Below, piece after piece: positions 9,349 through 20,643 of a stretch of DNA of 64,000 nucleotides. Below the pieces are notes generated by a model. It had not been told where the DNA came from and did not search any database. It saw only the letters and a list, made by a program, of their open reading frames with translations. The DNA comes from Adiantum capillus-veneris (Eukaryota; Streptophyta; Polypodiopsida; Polypodiales; Pteridaceae), in contig CM043947.1 in the NCBI GenBank assembly GCA_014529385.2, forward strand, positions 98,738,036 through 98,802,035, given 5' to 3'. Numbering within the stretch: the stretch's first letter is position 1; the number at the start of each line of letters is the position of its first letter. A program made the translations under genes and the position numbers.

Positions 9349-12300
9349 GTCTAGCCAACCTAATCTCTCTCTAGAGTTGCCATGCAACTTATGCTTGAAC
9401 CCACTAACTGGTTGTTGAGATTCCCTGCGATCGGCACATCGCTTCTACATGACAATGGAACTCTCTCCCACCTCTACTTCCCTACTTTGTGGCTCTAGTT
9501 TTCCCACCAACCACCCAATCTCTCTCTTGTTTGCTATCGACACGCACACACATCTGTAGTTTTTCCAAATAACAGCACACACAAAAGAAGCCGTCAGGTC
9601 ATCCCCCTCTACCTAGGAGTTTCGACATCATCCCCACCACCCCTTTCACTCTTGCATGCCAACCAAATTACGCCCTACAAGCCACATGCACTCACAATCG
9701 TTCCTAGATCCCAATTACCAACCTTAATTTCCTTTCTCTCTCTCCCCACTTCCCTTCATCTTGCAGCAATAGCAACAACCTCCATCTCCTCGATTCTTCA
9801 CTCGGCTCAAGCTGGCCTCCACCTCCTCCACTATCACACGCCCCCCTTGTGCCTCCACCGTGCATAGCCACATACGTCATTTGTTGTTGTGAGGCTACCC
9901 TACCACTCACTTCCTTCACATAACCAATTGCTGTCGGTGGTGCAGATGAGCTATCATCAGGGCGTCAATAATATGAGGCAAGGAGTAGTAACCACACCCC
10001 TCAACAGGTGTGAAGCCACCCCGCTCACCCTCCCTCCCCACCTACCCACGCTAGCGCTAGCGGAAGTACCCTGCATGGCGCCTTTGTGTGGTGTCCGGGA
10101 CAAAACAAAAACAAAGGTACAAACCCAGAAGCTGCTTTGATACTTTGATCAACTGTGATCAGACCCTTGCCGGAAGCCCTTGCACTAAAAATATTAAGGA
10201 AACTTTTTAAAATTCAAGGGGTATTCTGAGGGGTATTTTGGTACTTTTTCCAAAATATTATATTGATCTTCCTTTCCGGACATCATGTCAAGGGATACAA
10301 GATAGCCAATGGTTTCCTCTGAGAAAATTATGGGAGCATCTTCATCATACACATGGCTAGTTTCTTTAGAGTACCTAGTTTTGATAGTCCATCCTTGCAT
10401 TCTTTAATTAGCGTCTCTTTCTGCGATTTGAAGTCTGTGGGCATAAGCTACACCTGTCATTAGAGGTCTCTCCGACTCTCTGAGGAGATTCGTGTAGTGT
10501 ATTTACCTTGATCAAGTACCACTTGGGTGCGCCTTGAAACAAAAATTTGACACCAAAACAACAAGAGTATGCACATGGTTGATGCTCACAAAGTCAAGGT
10601 AGCCAAGGATGAGCTTTTCAATGTGTTGTGCCTACACAAGGATGTAGATGCAAAGGTGGAGCATGTCCAGATGATCGGAGATAGATGCTTCTATGATGGA
10701 TAAGCTCTAATGTAGTAGGGCTTCATCTATCATCTTCATCAACTTTGAAGGATATAATACCCATAGAGCATCCAAAAAAAATTAAATCTCTCTCTCTCTC
10801 TTCCCCAATACGACTCCCTACAGCGGTGGACATTGATGAAGCTCTTCCATGACTAATGCAATACTTTTTGCGACGACACCTAATGTCCGACATCCACGAG
10901 ACTTGATGACGATGAAGTTGATTTTAGTCTATTTTTGTACCCAAACATTGTATTAGATCCATAAGGATTGTCTCACTTTGTTTTCGTAGGTTATTTTATC
11001 ATTTTAAAGATGGGTACTATAATATCTCACTTCATTTCTCTCTTTCTTTTCACAACCCCCCGCCACCCCCTACTGTTATGTTCTGATAATTGACGTCAAT
11101 CATGTTATACTTTTCACAATTAATTGCATTAAATAAATATATAATTTTATTATTAAACAAAAAAAAACATTAGAGAACACACATCTACCCAGTACTTGAA
11201 CAATGCAACATGCAAGGCTCATATATAATTTGGATGCTAGTGTCATACACTAACAACCCTCAGAATTGTATCTTATCCAGAGCAATTTTGTTCATTCTAG
11301 TTGAACATGTTCACTGAGTTGGAAAGCAGTTTTTCGATGAAACTTTCAACCAAAATTAAGTGCTTCAAAACTGTTTGAGCACAATTTTCCTTGCAACTAC
11401 TCATACACTCGATAACTTCTTGCTATTTCTATTAAAATGTTCATAGTTTTGTTCTATGCTTATTTAGCATTCTTTTCAAATGAGTCTACCTAAATTTTAA
11501 ATTACACACACTCTTTGTGCATTCTATTTCCACAATGGTAAGTAGATATATCACATATTCATGTCGACTTCTCATTGTTAACATTGCATGTCCCCTTCAC
11601 GTCTATCACTATGATTGTTCCCATTTTGTACAAATTCTCTCCCAAATGATCAATTTTACAATCAATTGACTCCAGATATTTTGGCTTTTGGCCACGTAAA
11701 TTCAGCGTATGATTAGATTTGTTGTTGAATTTAACACATAGTTGTTTCTAGTGCTTTGTTTTTTAGAAAAGTTTTGCACATAAAGATAGATACACTGTTC
11801 TCATATCAAGACCTAGGTATGACATTGCTGAATGCATTCTGATAATACCCCTCTTGAAACATCATTACAATTATTTGATAAGTAAAATCTCTCTATGTAT
11901 CTTTATACCTAAAAGTAACATTATCTAATTCACCACAAGTGCTTGTCTCATCTCTTCTCTTATCTTGGCCCTTCCAAATTCCCCTACCCTTCACCACATC
12001 TCCTAATGCGCGAATCTTCTAGTTTAATAATGGTTTGATAAATAAATATTTATTATATTTGATTTCTTTTAAGTGAATTTTTTTGTAGATATTCTCACAC
12101 CCCTATAGATACCCCTGCACCTTTGCCGTAGGCAAGAAAATTTTCATATGCTCCCTTACTTGTTTACATTGTGTTGCAAAATCCATTGTTTCTAATGTCA
12201 TGGGCTCTACTTTCTTTGATTGGACTGTTATTGAGATGACTTTTCATACAACTACTTACATGTTCTCAGTTGGTGTGCGATGATCGCTAACATTTGGTAC

Positions 12301-12394
12301 ATGCTTCCAGATTCTAGGCTATTCCAATTTCATATCAAATACGTAATTTATTTTTCACTTTTTATGCCATGTCTAGTCCATTGGTCAGAGGCAC

Positions 12395-12592
12395 ACATAT
12401 TTGCCAATTTAGGCAGTGTGTCAATGCTCATCCTAGTACAGATTCGACGATTGAGATAGCACACCAACAAACTGCAGATTCACCAATTTTTTTACCAAAT
12501 GTAGATTTACCGATTTAGGAAGCATTAGTGCAGATTGGCCGATTTAGGCACAACATATCTTATTGACGTAGATTCACCAACGTAGGCAACAC
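12395..12592 (+). repeat. LARD-A degenerate tandem motif array
   Basis: About five or six diverged copies of a motif close to 'gattcgccgatttaggca', at irregular spacing. The same array is clearer in LARD-B (57716-57930). Confidence 0.8.
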
Positions 12593-12788
12593 CTATCACA
12601 AAATCTGTTGCAGTGGCTGGCCACCACTATAACTGGTATGATTTTGTTAGCCCGGGTATATGATGATAGTGATGAGAATTTGGATTTGAAACAGGCATAT
12701 ATTGGTAGATATTTGGATTGGAATTGGTTTATGAAAGTGAACTTGAGATTGATGAGAATTAATTATTGAATGATGAGTGTGACCAATG

Positions 12789-12853
12789 ATATCCTGAATC
12801 ATCAGGGTATGACATATACTCCTTATTCTAGTGGTATGGGACACTAGAATAGG
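12789..12853 (+). other. LARD-A conserved stem-loop pair
   Basis: Two adjacent inverted repeats. The first pairs ATATCCTGA (12789-12797) with TCAGGGTAT (12802-12810), including one G-T pair. The second pairs ATTCTAGTG (12825-12833) with CACTAGAAT (12842-12850) around an 8-nt loop. Both stems are unchanged in LARD-B at 58134-58198. Confidence 0.8.
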
Positions 12854-13004
12854 TGGTATGTGGATGAAAGCAGGCATATATAGTGTTGTTTAGTTTCACT
12901 ATTTTTGGTCATGCTATTTTTTTGACATAGATTTCTCATGATTGTAGTGACAAGTATTGTTTGCAAATTTCTTATCTTTGCAATTGAGGACAGTTGATTT
13001 CCAA

Positions 13005-13014
13005 CGGAGAGGTA
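13005..13014 (+). promoter_or_regulatory. LARD-A polypurine tract
   Basis: 'cggagaggta' just before the 3' LTR; identical in LARD-B before 58353. Confidence 0.75.
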
Positions 13015-13492
13015 TGTTATGAAATTGATAGTCTATTATTTATTACAATTGATAGGTGGAAAAGGCTTGACCAAGCTAAGCTGTTGCAAAAGGATATTAT
13101 ATTTTTTATATGTTTGATTATTCAAGTGCTCTGTATGAGCTTTGGCCATTTATGCCTGGCCGACAAGTTTGTACTCATTTTGACCATTCAAGAAATCTAT
13201 AAATCAAATACCTGCAAGAGGGAAATGGTCACTCTTGCGCTGGGGGAGATTGCACCCAGTGTTTGCATTGATCTTCTCTGCTCTCCTCTCTTCTCTCATG
13301 CCGTGTTGGCATAGCACTCCTCTCTAGGAGGTGCATCTACACATGCACTTTCACTCTCTATCTCTCTCTATTCGTGTATAACATGTTTATGCGCTTATGG
13401 GATGGCTAGGTATGCTAATTAGTCTATTTTATGGATTGCAACGTGTTATTTTTGGGTATTTTGCAGAACAACCGCGCATTTGGTTTGTAGCA
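13015..13492 (+). repeat. LARD-A 3' LTR
   Basis: 478 bp, TG...CA, aligned over its whole length with 2386-2868 and 58353-58838. Directly followed by the TTGGG duplication. Confidence 0.92.
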
Positions 13493-13497
13493 TTGGG

Positions 13498-16144
13498 TCC
13501 TTACCCCATTCTTTGGAAGTTTCTCAAGGGATTCATAAATAAATTTTGTATATACATTTCAAGGAAAGAGCATTTTCAAAAGCTTGAAATGACCTTTGCA
13601 AGGTATGATGAATGCGGGGGTCAGCTGAACCCTAAGAAATGTCATTTTGGTGCAGCCAAGGGTGAAGCTTCTTGGACATGTGATTTCAAAATATGGGATT
13701 GACACAGATCCAAAGAAAGTGGAGGCTTTGTTGTTGTTGTCATCTCCAAAAGATACTAGAGAGTTCGTCACTTTCATATAGAAGGTCAAATATCTGTCTC
13801 GTTTCTTACCATTGGCATCATATTTATTGTATCCATTACAGGAAGCAGTTAAAAATGACCCTTGGAGTGCACACATGATTGTGAAGATGTTTTTGATAGA
13901 GTCAAAGAAGTTTTGAGTACACTACCCATTATGCAAGCCCTTAACCAGGAAAAGGAGTTTTATGTTAGCCCATCAGTGGTGGCAGACGATGCCAATGGGG
14001 CCATGTTGCTACAAAAGGGGAAGGAATCTCAGTATATGAAGCTTGTTCATTATGCTAGAAAAGTGAAGACTCCTTATGAAAGAGATTACTCTAAAATTTA
14101 ATTGGTGATGACCAATATGGTTTATGCTTGCAGATGATTTAGACATTACTTTTCGCACCAGTTATTCATTGCTTCCTCAGCTATTCAATAATTCAAATAT
14201 ATCAAAAACAGTGATAAAATGGGTTATTGAACTCTAGGAGTTTCACTTCACCTTTTTAGTAGAAGAGAGTACTCGGGCTACCCAGACAGATTTACTCACT
14301 TATAAAGAGACTCTTGTTTTGGTTAAGGTAGAGGTGGTGCTAAAGAAGAAAGTCGAGAATTATGATGATTGACTGCTATATTTTGATGGCTCTTAACGAA
14401 GAAGTCAAGAGGCTGCTTCGGGATGCACAAGGAAAACTTGTAAGGAAGCAAGGCTAAAACTTGATGAAAAAGGTAACAACAAACCAAAGTACATGGCCTT
14501 GAAGGTGGTATGCACATCTATTTACAGTTGGGAATTAGATGCTTGCAGGTCAAAGGAGATGCCTTGTTGTTCGAGAAGCAAGTATTGGGAGTATGGAAGA
14601 ATAAGAATCCTAAGCTGAAGAGTTTATTCTTCAAGGTGAGACCGCTCTCAAAACTTTTGAAGCATGGAGTTTGTAGCATATTGAGAGGTCTCATAATGAA
14701 GAAGCTCATGATGCTGCCCAAGAAATGATCACTTCTCTGTTTGTGTTGAAGAAAAATGCCCCTTTATATCATGGGAGGGAAGTGCTATCAAAGGAGATGG
14801 ATTTTCTGTTGACAGGAATTCTACCCGAAGGTTTACCATCCTCGAAAAAGTATGATTTTATAAGAAAAAGTAAGAAGTACAAGATGATTGAGGATGTGGT
14901 TTACATGAAGGAAAGTGATTTGGTTTTGTGTTGTGTGCCTTGAAAAGAGGAAATATACAAGATTTTTAGAGAAAATCATGAGGAATCTTGTAAGATCATG
15001 TTGCATAAAATTTTGCAAGAGGGCTATGTGTATCCAAGCAATCAGCTGGATGTTAACCATTGGTGCAAGTCTTGTTTGCCTTGCCAAAAGATGGGAAAAA
15101 TAGATTTGAAGCCCAAATTATGAAAGACAAATCTAGCTTCTGATGTGTTCGAAAAATGGGGTCTTGATGCTATTGGCCCCTTACCTTGGATTGGCAAAAG
15201 AAATTCTTACATTTGACAGCAGTGGATTATTTGTCACGATGGGTAGAAGCCAAGGCTGTCAAATAGATTACCAGTAAGGAAATGTGGAAGTTTGTTTATG
15301 AGCATATATGCTTCAAATTTGGTGTGCCACTAGAGCTACTTTATGAAAGGGGACTAGGATTTAGAGGAGATCTTTCTGATTTTTATGCGAGAAACTCAAT
15401 ATAGAGCACAGCTAGATTTCTCCTTATTATCCACAATGCAATGGTCTCAATGAGAGGTTCAATGGAGAGTTGGTTAAAATGTTGACAAAGATGACCCAGA
15501 CACATGGGAAAACTTGGGATTGAGAGTTGCCTTGTGCATTATGGGTCTACACAATGGCTATCGAAACGAGCACAAAATTTCTCCTTACCACTAGTGGTTT
15601 ATGAAAAGGAATTAGCTTTATTGCCAATTGAAGTGGAGATACTTGCACTCAGATTCTTGTCATTGGGAGATGGAGAGAAAACAAATACTTGGTAGAAAAG
15701 ACTATTGGATCTACAATGTTTTCAATTGGAGAGAGTTTTGGCTATGAGCTACTATGAAAAAGTGTCAATGAAGGCTCATCTAAAATCTAATGAATGCCTA
15801 AAGAATAAAGGAATTGAAAAGGGTGATTTGGTGGTGCGATACAATAATAAATTTGACAATACCTTTTAGAAAAGTTTCAAATCAAGTGGGAAGGTCCTTT
15901 TACTGTTCTACACAAGTTTGATAATGGAACATATCAATTGGCAGATTTGAGTGGTGCACATCATAAATATTGTGTTAATGGTTATAGATTGAAGATATAT
16001 ATGGCACGTTTGATGAAAATTGTGACAAATGAAATGCTATCAACGGAGGAAGACAGTGTGAAAAAACGTGAGAATGTAAATGAGCTTACTCGAAATGAGC
16101 TGCAACAGTTGTTCACCCTAGAAACCTCTACTTGTCATGAATGA
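13498..16144 (+). pseudogene. Gypsy-1 RT end, RNase H, second RNase H and integrase remnant
   Basis: Continues the RT interrupted at 2385. Around 13535-13560 the catalytic region reads 'FINKFCIY' where an active Ty3 RT has FIDD, so the metal-binding Asp pair is lost. RNase H remnants lie near 13860-14100. Pieces of a second, archaeal-type RNase H ('YFDGS' near 14380, 'LQVKGDALL' near 14545-14575) lie before integrase. Integrase shows a CxxC pair ('CKSCLPC', near 15065), 'WGLDAIGPLP' (15160-15185) and 'YYPQCNG' (15420-15445). A C-terminal 'NGYRLKIYMA' stretch precedes the end at 16144. There are many stops and frameshifts. Confidence 0.85.
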
Positions 16145-16164
16145 TCAAGCAGGCTAGTAGGGAT

Positions 16165-17276
16165 TGTCAAGCTCTGTCAAACATTTTTTGGTGAGCAGAA
16201 AGTCCCTAAGTCATGCCAAAAGGCTTGCCCACTAGCCTTGTGTATATATGTTTACATAACCCTGCATGTCTTGGAAGTGACCGTGTAAAAGTTCATGTAC
16301 AAAGGTGTGATTTTTCTAGGCTTAAGTGCTGATGTTTTGGGTTTTCCAAGTGTCCAAAACATGATTTTCAATAAGTGTTTTCAGCCGTGCTTTATAGCTC
16401 ATGAATCGGACTTGTATATCATGAGTTATGAGCATCCGAAGTGGGCGGTCTTACCTTAGAAAGTGATTGCAGGTGCATGCGACAAGGGCAACTAGGCGAA
16501 CTTGAGGATTGGAATTAGAAATTTTGAGATTAAAGATTTGTAGAAATAGCAGAGATGATGGGACTCGAGCCGTGTGTTATGGTGTGTCATTCGGTGACTA
16601 GAGCAGCAAGTTTTGGTTGGAGGAAAGTGTCCAAGAAATTCTCCTGCTTTGGGGAGAATCTGGAAAATTTTTCAACACAAGGGGTTAGGGAGGTTTGAGG
16701 AGGAAGGTTCCATGTAGCATGGGGATTATTCCACATGGGAAGGGAAAAGAGGAGAGTGGGGAATATATAGCCTAAAGGGGGAGTGCCCTTTAGGTGTATC
16801 ACTTGGTGCAAGGCTTTGTTTGATGGGCTCATGGGCTCCTTGGGGAGAGAAGGCACCTTTTAGGCACCTGGTCCACTTTTGATCCCCTACACACTTTCCC
16901 CCACCCCATTCCCTTGGTTAAAGGGTCACGGACACCTCATTTGATGCCCAAAACAGGCAAAAAATGAGCCAATTAAAAGATGCCTACCAAGAGAGCCTTG
17001 TCAGTTGATAAGAGACATAATTTATTTGGAATACAAGATAAGAAAGCCCCCCATTTTAACATCTCCAACACTTGCACAACTTCGAGAGAGCTCATTTTTG
17101 AGCAAGAAAGAGTACACTCTTGGTTTGAGTGGCCATAACTCTTTCACCTTTCATCTGCTTTTTGCCTATTGTTACTCTATGGACATCTCCACAAGAAGAG
17201 CTTCATCACGATAACCTTATTTTCTCCTAATTTTGAGTGTGTTCCATGCTTGAAGGGTTTTTCATAAATCTCTATA
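16165..17276 (+). repeat. Gypsy-1 3' LTR
   Basis: About 1,112 bp. The right end is set by where similarity to the left LTR stops (660 / 17276). The left end is set at TGTCAAGC after a short purine stretch 'agtaggga'; this start is tentative because the left LTR start is outside the window. A TATA-like 'ggaatatatagcc' lies near 16758. Confidence 0.75.
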
Positions 17277-18714
17277 GGTATGAATCAAAAGGGTTTTTGG
17301 CGGCGTAATAGTTCTTCCCTTTAACAGTGTGATTTGTGCAAGGCTATAGAGGCTCTTGTTTTACTTGCATTTACATGCTAACACCAGCTATAGCCAAATC
17401 TTTTTTTATATGCTTATACTATCTTAGACAATTAACCCACACGATGCCAACTTTTATCCTTTTCATACAGTTAATTTGTGTTTAAGTCAAAAAATTCACT
17501 TCCAGTAGAGAATTGTATTTCTTTTTGGACGGGAAAGACTACAAGAAATTCTTTTCTCTCCACTCCCTATTATTCTACCACTCCTACATTATTCGAACTC
17601 ATTCAATGTGCACATATTTATTTTTCTCTAGAGGGTGAGTCTTGATTGATTATGAACCATGAAGACTTATATACACAACTCATTCCAATCAATAGGAAAA
17701 ATATATCCATCATTGTGAGTATGAAATTATGGCTTCAAAGGACAATCCGGGCTTTCTTTGGAAGAAAAATGTTAGCCTCTCTAGATGCAATAGTAAATAC
17801 TTTCATCCTACCCTTGATTAGATATGATCAAAGATTTGATGTTTTCATCTTTGTTTTATTGAGTTGTATGTGTATATTAGAGGGAAGGAGAGAGTATTCT
17901 ATGGATACACTTTAAGTATTCAGCAGCAAACACCACATGTCATGTAGTAAATCATTTTCTATCTCCTCACAATCTCTCACACCCAAAGGTCTGATACCTT
18001 CCTAGCAAGCACGGCAACTTCTCGACAATGTGTGACACTTTTGATGCAAACTCTATGGTCAAGAGATATACACACTTATGGTGTGCAGGGTACATGGTTT
18101 GTGATATTGTTGAGCACTATGGCTGCTTAACTTCAGAATCCAATTGAGAAGGGCAATGGAAGGGAGAAGAGGGAGGCAAGAGAGAGGGAGTGGAAGAGAA
18201 GAGGGAGAGACTTAGGAGAGCCTAGAGAGGAGAGGGTTGGAGAGAGATAGGGGATGTAGAGAGAGGAGAGGGAGAGAGTTACTTTTTGGAGGAAAAAGAA
18301 AAACTCAAAATTTCCTTTCTAGTGTAAGTCAAAAAAAGGTTCTTTTTTAAAAATATGTATATAGGCTGAGAGAAACTTCTAACTAGAAAATATGTGAAAA
18401 ATGAGATTTAAAACAATATTCATTTTTAAGATTTAGTTTATGCACGTTTTTGACTGTGTGGCTTGGGAAAGGGATGAAAGTAGGTAGTTAATGTCACAAC
18501 ACCTTTTTCCCTTCACTTTCAAAGAGCTAGAGAGAGAAAGGAACCTCTAGGAGGACCACAACCTACATGGTCCTAAAAAAAGACTAGAGAATTCTACTCA
18601 AAAGTAGTCTATTTAATGCACTTGTCTCCCAAAGTCTACAAAATCTAGCCTTAATCCTTAAAAATCAGGGATCCTTACAAGGCCCATTCGAAGTTCGTAT
18701 TTTTCCTAATGAAC
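17277..18714. other. Unassigned sequence
   Basis: AT-rich, no recognised gene or element. A purine-rich patch (GGAGAGA-type) covers about 18150-18290. A 90-codon open frame at 17646-17915 has no recognisable feature. Before the tandem gypsy array inserted, this stretch was joined to 36734 onward. Confidence 0.6.
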
Positions 18715-18718
18715 GTAT
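18715..18718 (+). other. Target duplication, left side of gypsy array
   Basis: GTAT before the first LTR; the same four bases follow the third LTR at 36730-36733. Confidence 0.7.
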
Positions 18719-20615
18719 TGAGAGGCGGAAGTGAAAAAAATAGACCCGGTGGCCTCTACACCAAGACTATGCACAATGGCCTCATCATGGGGAATACACA
18801 ATAGGGGCACCACTTAGCAAGATATGCGGCTAGGACGCATACATATACACAATGAAGCATGCATGGAAACAATTTCAAGATCCACGCCCAAATGTGGAAT
18901 GGGGTGGTCGGAGAATAAGGTGAGAGGAGTGGTGAGTGAGTGAGAATGGGCTCGCTACGCATGCATGTAGTAAGGAAGATAACGAGGTCAGGGATACATG
19001 CAAGTATGCTCACTTCTCATACAAAAGGTGGCGAATCCGCACACCTTAAGATGGAAGTAGCAAGATGATAGGAATATGAGAGGGAGAGAGAGTGTGTGTG
19101 TGTGGTGGCGAATCCGCACACCTTAACATAAGCAGAAAAAAAAATGGCAAGGAACAAGCATATACCATACTCACAATGAGATGTATCCAAAGCGACACAA
19201 AGTATGGCACCAAGATGGAGTGTGTTGATTGCTTGCAAAAGATGAACACAATAGGTAGCGTATGGCAGGAAAATGAGAAGGGAACAAGATCGTAGGAGGC
19301 ATAATGGAGAGATGGGAGTTGATGGCGAGGAATATCACGAGTGTGTCCACCCTTCTTCTTCTTGAAATTGTGCCTTCAACCCTTAATTACAAGTGGTGTG
19401 GAGGTGTGGTGCTCATCTTTTGTGCATGGTGATGGTGATGATGATGGTGTTGTGATTATGTGATTAGGGTTCATGCTACAAGCATGTAGCACAAGAGTGT
19501 GTATGGATAGGTGTGTGTGTGTGTGTGTTCTCTCCCCCAAGTGAGCTCTCATGGCCTCCTTATATAGGGAAGGAGGGAAGGATTTAGCAATATTTCTATT
19601 TGAGGTGAGTGTCCCACTTTGGTGACTAGAAAAATGGGGTGCATGTGACTGTGGCTCCCATCTTGTCTCCTCATTATTTAAAATACCAGAGTCAATAGAG
19701 AGAGAAAAAGAGAGAATGTGGGTAGGATGTAGAGGATAGGAAATATTTACAATAGTCTAGCTTTGGATAGACATAAGCTTATTAGGGAGAGAAGAGAGAG
19801 GTAAGAAAATTATAAGAGAGGTTGTCGAAGGTGGATATTTGTTGATGAGGATGGATCCTCCAAAAATGGTGATAGAATTACTCTAGACTAGCCAAGACCT
19901 CATTAAAAGAGCCTTGTCTCTTGTAATCATGCTTGAAGACTTGTAGAACCATAGCCATTCTAGAAGGAAGAAAAGTGGGATGGCCTGTGTCACCATTACA
20001 TGAGAAAACTGGGGTCCACTTCAAAAATCATATCTCCGTGTTCATAACTCCAAAAATTCTGAAAAAAATTGAGATCACGAGCTACATCTTTCATGTTGAA
20101 CGCTCCTTCAGATTTGGGGTTCTTCTTTACTTAAAAAATTCAGCCAAATAATGTATTAATTGTGGCTGCAAAAGTCTTTTGGTGGTCCCCTTTGAGTGGA
20201 CTTCTCTCTTGCCTTCAAGTGTATGAAAACATGACCTAGAGTGTTGAAAAGATTGGCAATCATCTAGATGGAGGTATTATTGAAATTTGAAAGTGGGGTT
20301 GAGGTTTGAAAATGAAAACTAGTGAATAAAATATTTGGTAGAGTGGAATAATATACATACATGAAAAAAATATATTAGAAAATACTAGAATATATATATT
20401 TAATATTTTTAAGGTCAAAAGAGAGATCAACAAAGAAAGCTTACTTATTATGCTACATCGTGATTGATTAGCATAAGTATTATTTATTTAATAAAGGCTA
20501 AAAGGTTTGTGAAAAAGGAAAAAAAAAATCAAAAGTAACTTATATCATGGGAAATATTTTGATAAAAGGGCAAAAATATATGGAGGGGTTCCCATGCATG
20601 GAAAAGCTTTCCTCA
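18719..20615 (-). repeat. Gypsy-2 LTR1 (outer 3' LTR)
   Basis: 1,897 bp, TG...CA on both strands. It is 28 bp shorter than the other two because it lacks a 12-bp and a 16-bp segment (present near 28098 and 28263 in LTR2). A minus-strand TATA-like box (TCCCTATATAAGGA) lies at 19557-19570. A GT microsatellite lies at 19510-19528. Confidence 0.96.
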
Positions 20616-20640
20616 TTAGCCCTCTTTCTAAGGCTAGAGG
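20616..20640 (-). promoter_or_regulatory. Gypsy-2 polypurine tract, left copy
   Basis: On the minus strand the bases before the 3' LTR read 'agaaagagggctaa', a purine tract at the expected place. Confidence 0.8.
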
Positions 20641-20643
20641 TAT

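Larger units (their letters stand above)
9250..13014. other. LARD-A right interior, non-coding
   Basis: Resumes LARD-A after Copia-A. It starts with a CA run and a long CT microsatellite (9279-9345), then C/T-rich sequence to about 10140. The stretch near 10770-10990 resembles 56530-56840 in LARD-B. From 12390 on the similarity to LARD-B becomes strong. The part from about 10140 to 10740 has no obvious counterpart in LARD-B and may be a further insertion. I see no protein-coding signal. Confidence 0.7.
2386..13492 (+). mobile_element. LARD-A: large non-coding LTR element nested in Gypsy-1
   Basis: Flanked by the exact 5-bp duplication TTGGG (2381-2385 and 13493-13497). Both ends carry a ~480-bp direct repeat starting TGTTAT, with an initiator-Met primer site (TGGTATCAGAGC, 2870-2881) inside the left LTR and a purine tract just before the right LTR. 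The Gypsy-1 RT sequence resumes right after the right duplication. The interior shows no retroelement protein of its own; the only coding region is the nested Copia-A. Without Copia-A the element is about 5.6 kb. A second copy of the family lies at 53883-58838. 'LARD' is used descriptively for a long, non-autonomous LTR element. Confidence 0.92.
1..17276 (+). mobile_element. Gypsy-1: decayed Ty3/gypsy LTR retrotransposon, left end outside window
   Basis: The two ends share a long direct repeat: bases 1-660 match 16632-17276 at high identity. Between them lie broken gag/protease/RT remnants (841-2385) and RT/RNase H/integrase remnants (13498-16144) in the order typical of Ty3/gypsy. A second RNase H-like domain between RNase H and integrase points to the plant Tat lineage. 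The coding halves are separated by an 11.1-kb nested insertion (LARD-A). Little gag sequence is left: only about 180 bases separate the LTR end from the first pol-like codons, so an internal deletion is likely. The left terminus and target duplication cannot be checked because the window starts inside the LTR. Confidence 0.85.

Noticed and set aside
13559-13876. 105-codon minus-strand frame
   Set aside because: Antisense of the Gypsy-1 RT/RNase H remnant.
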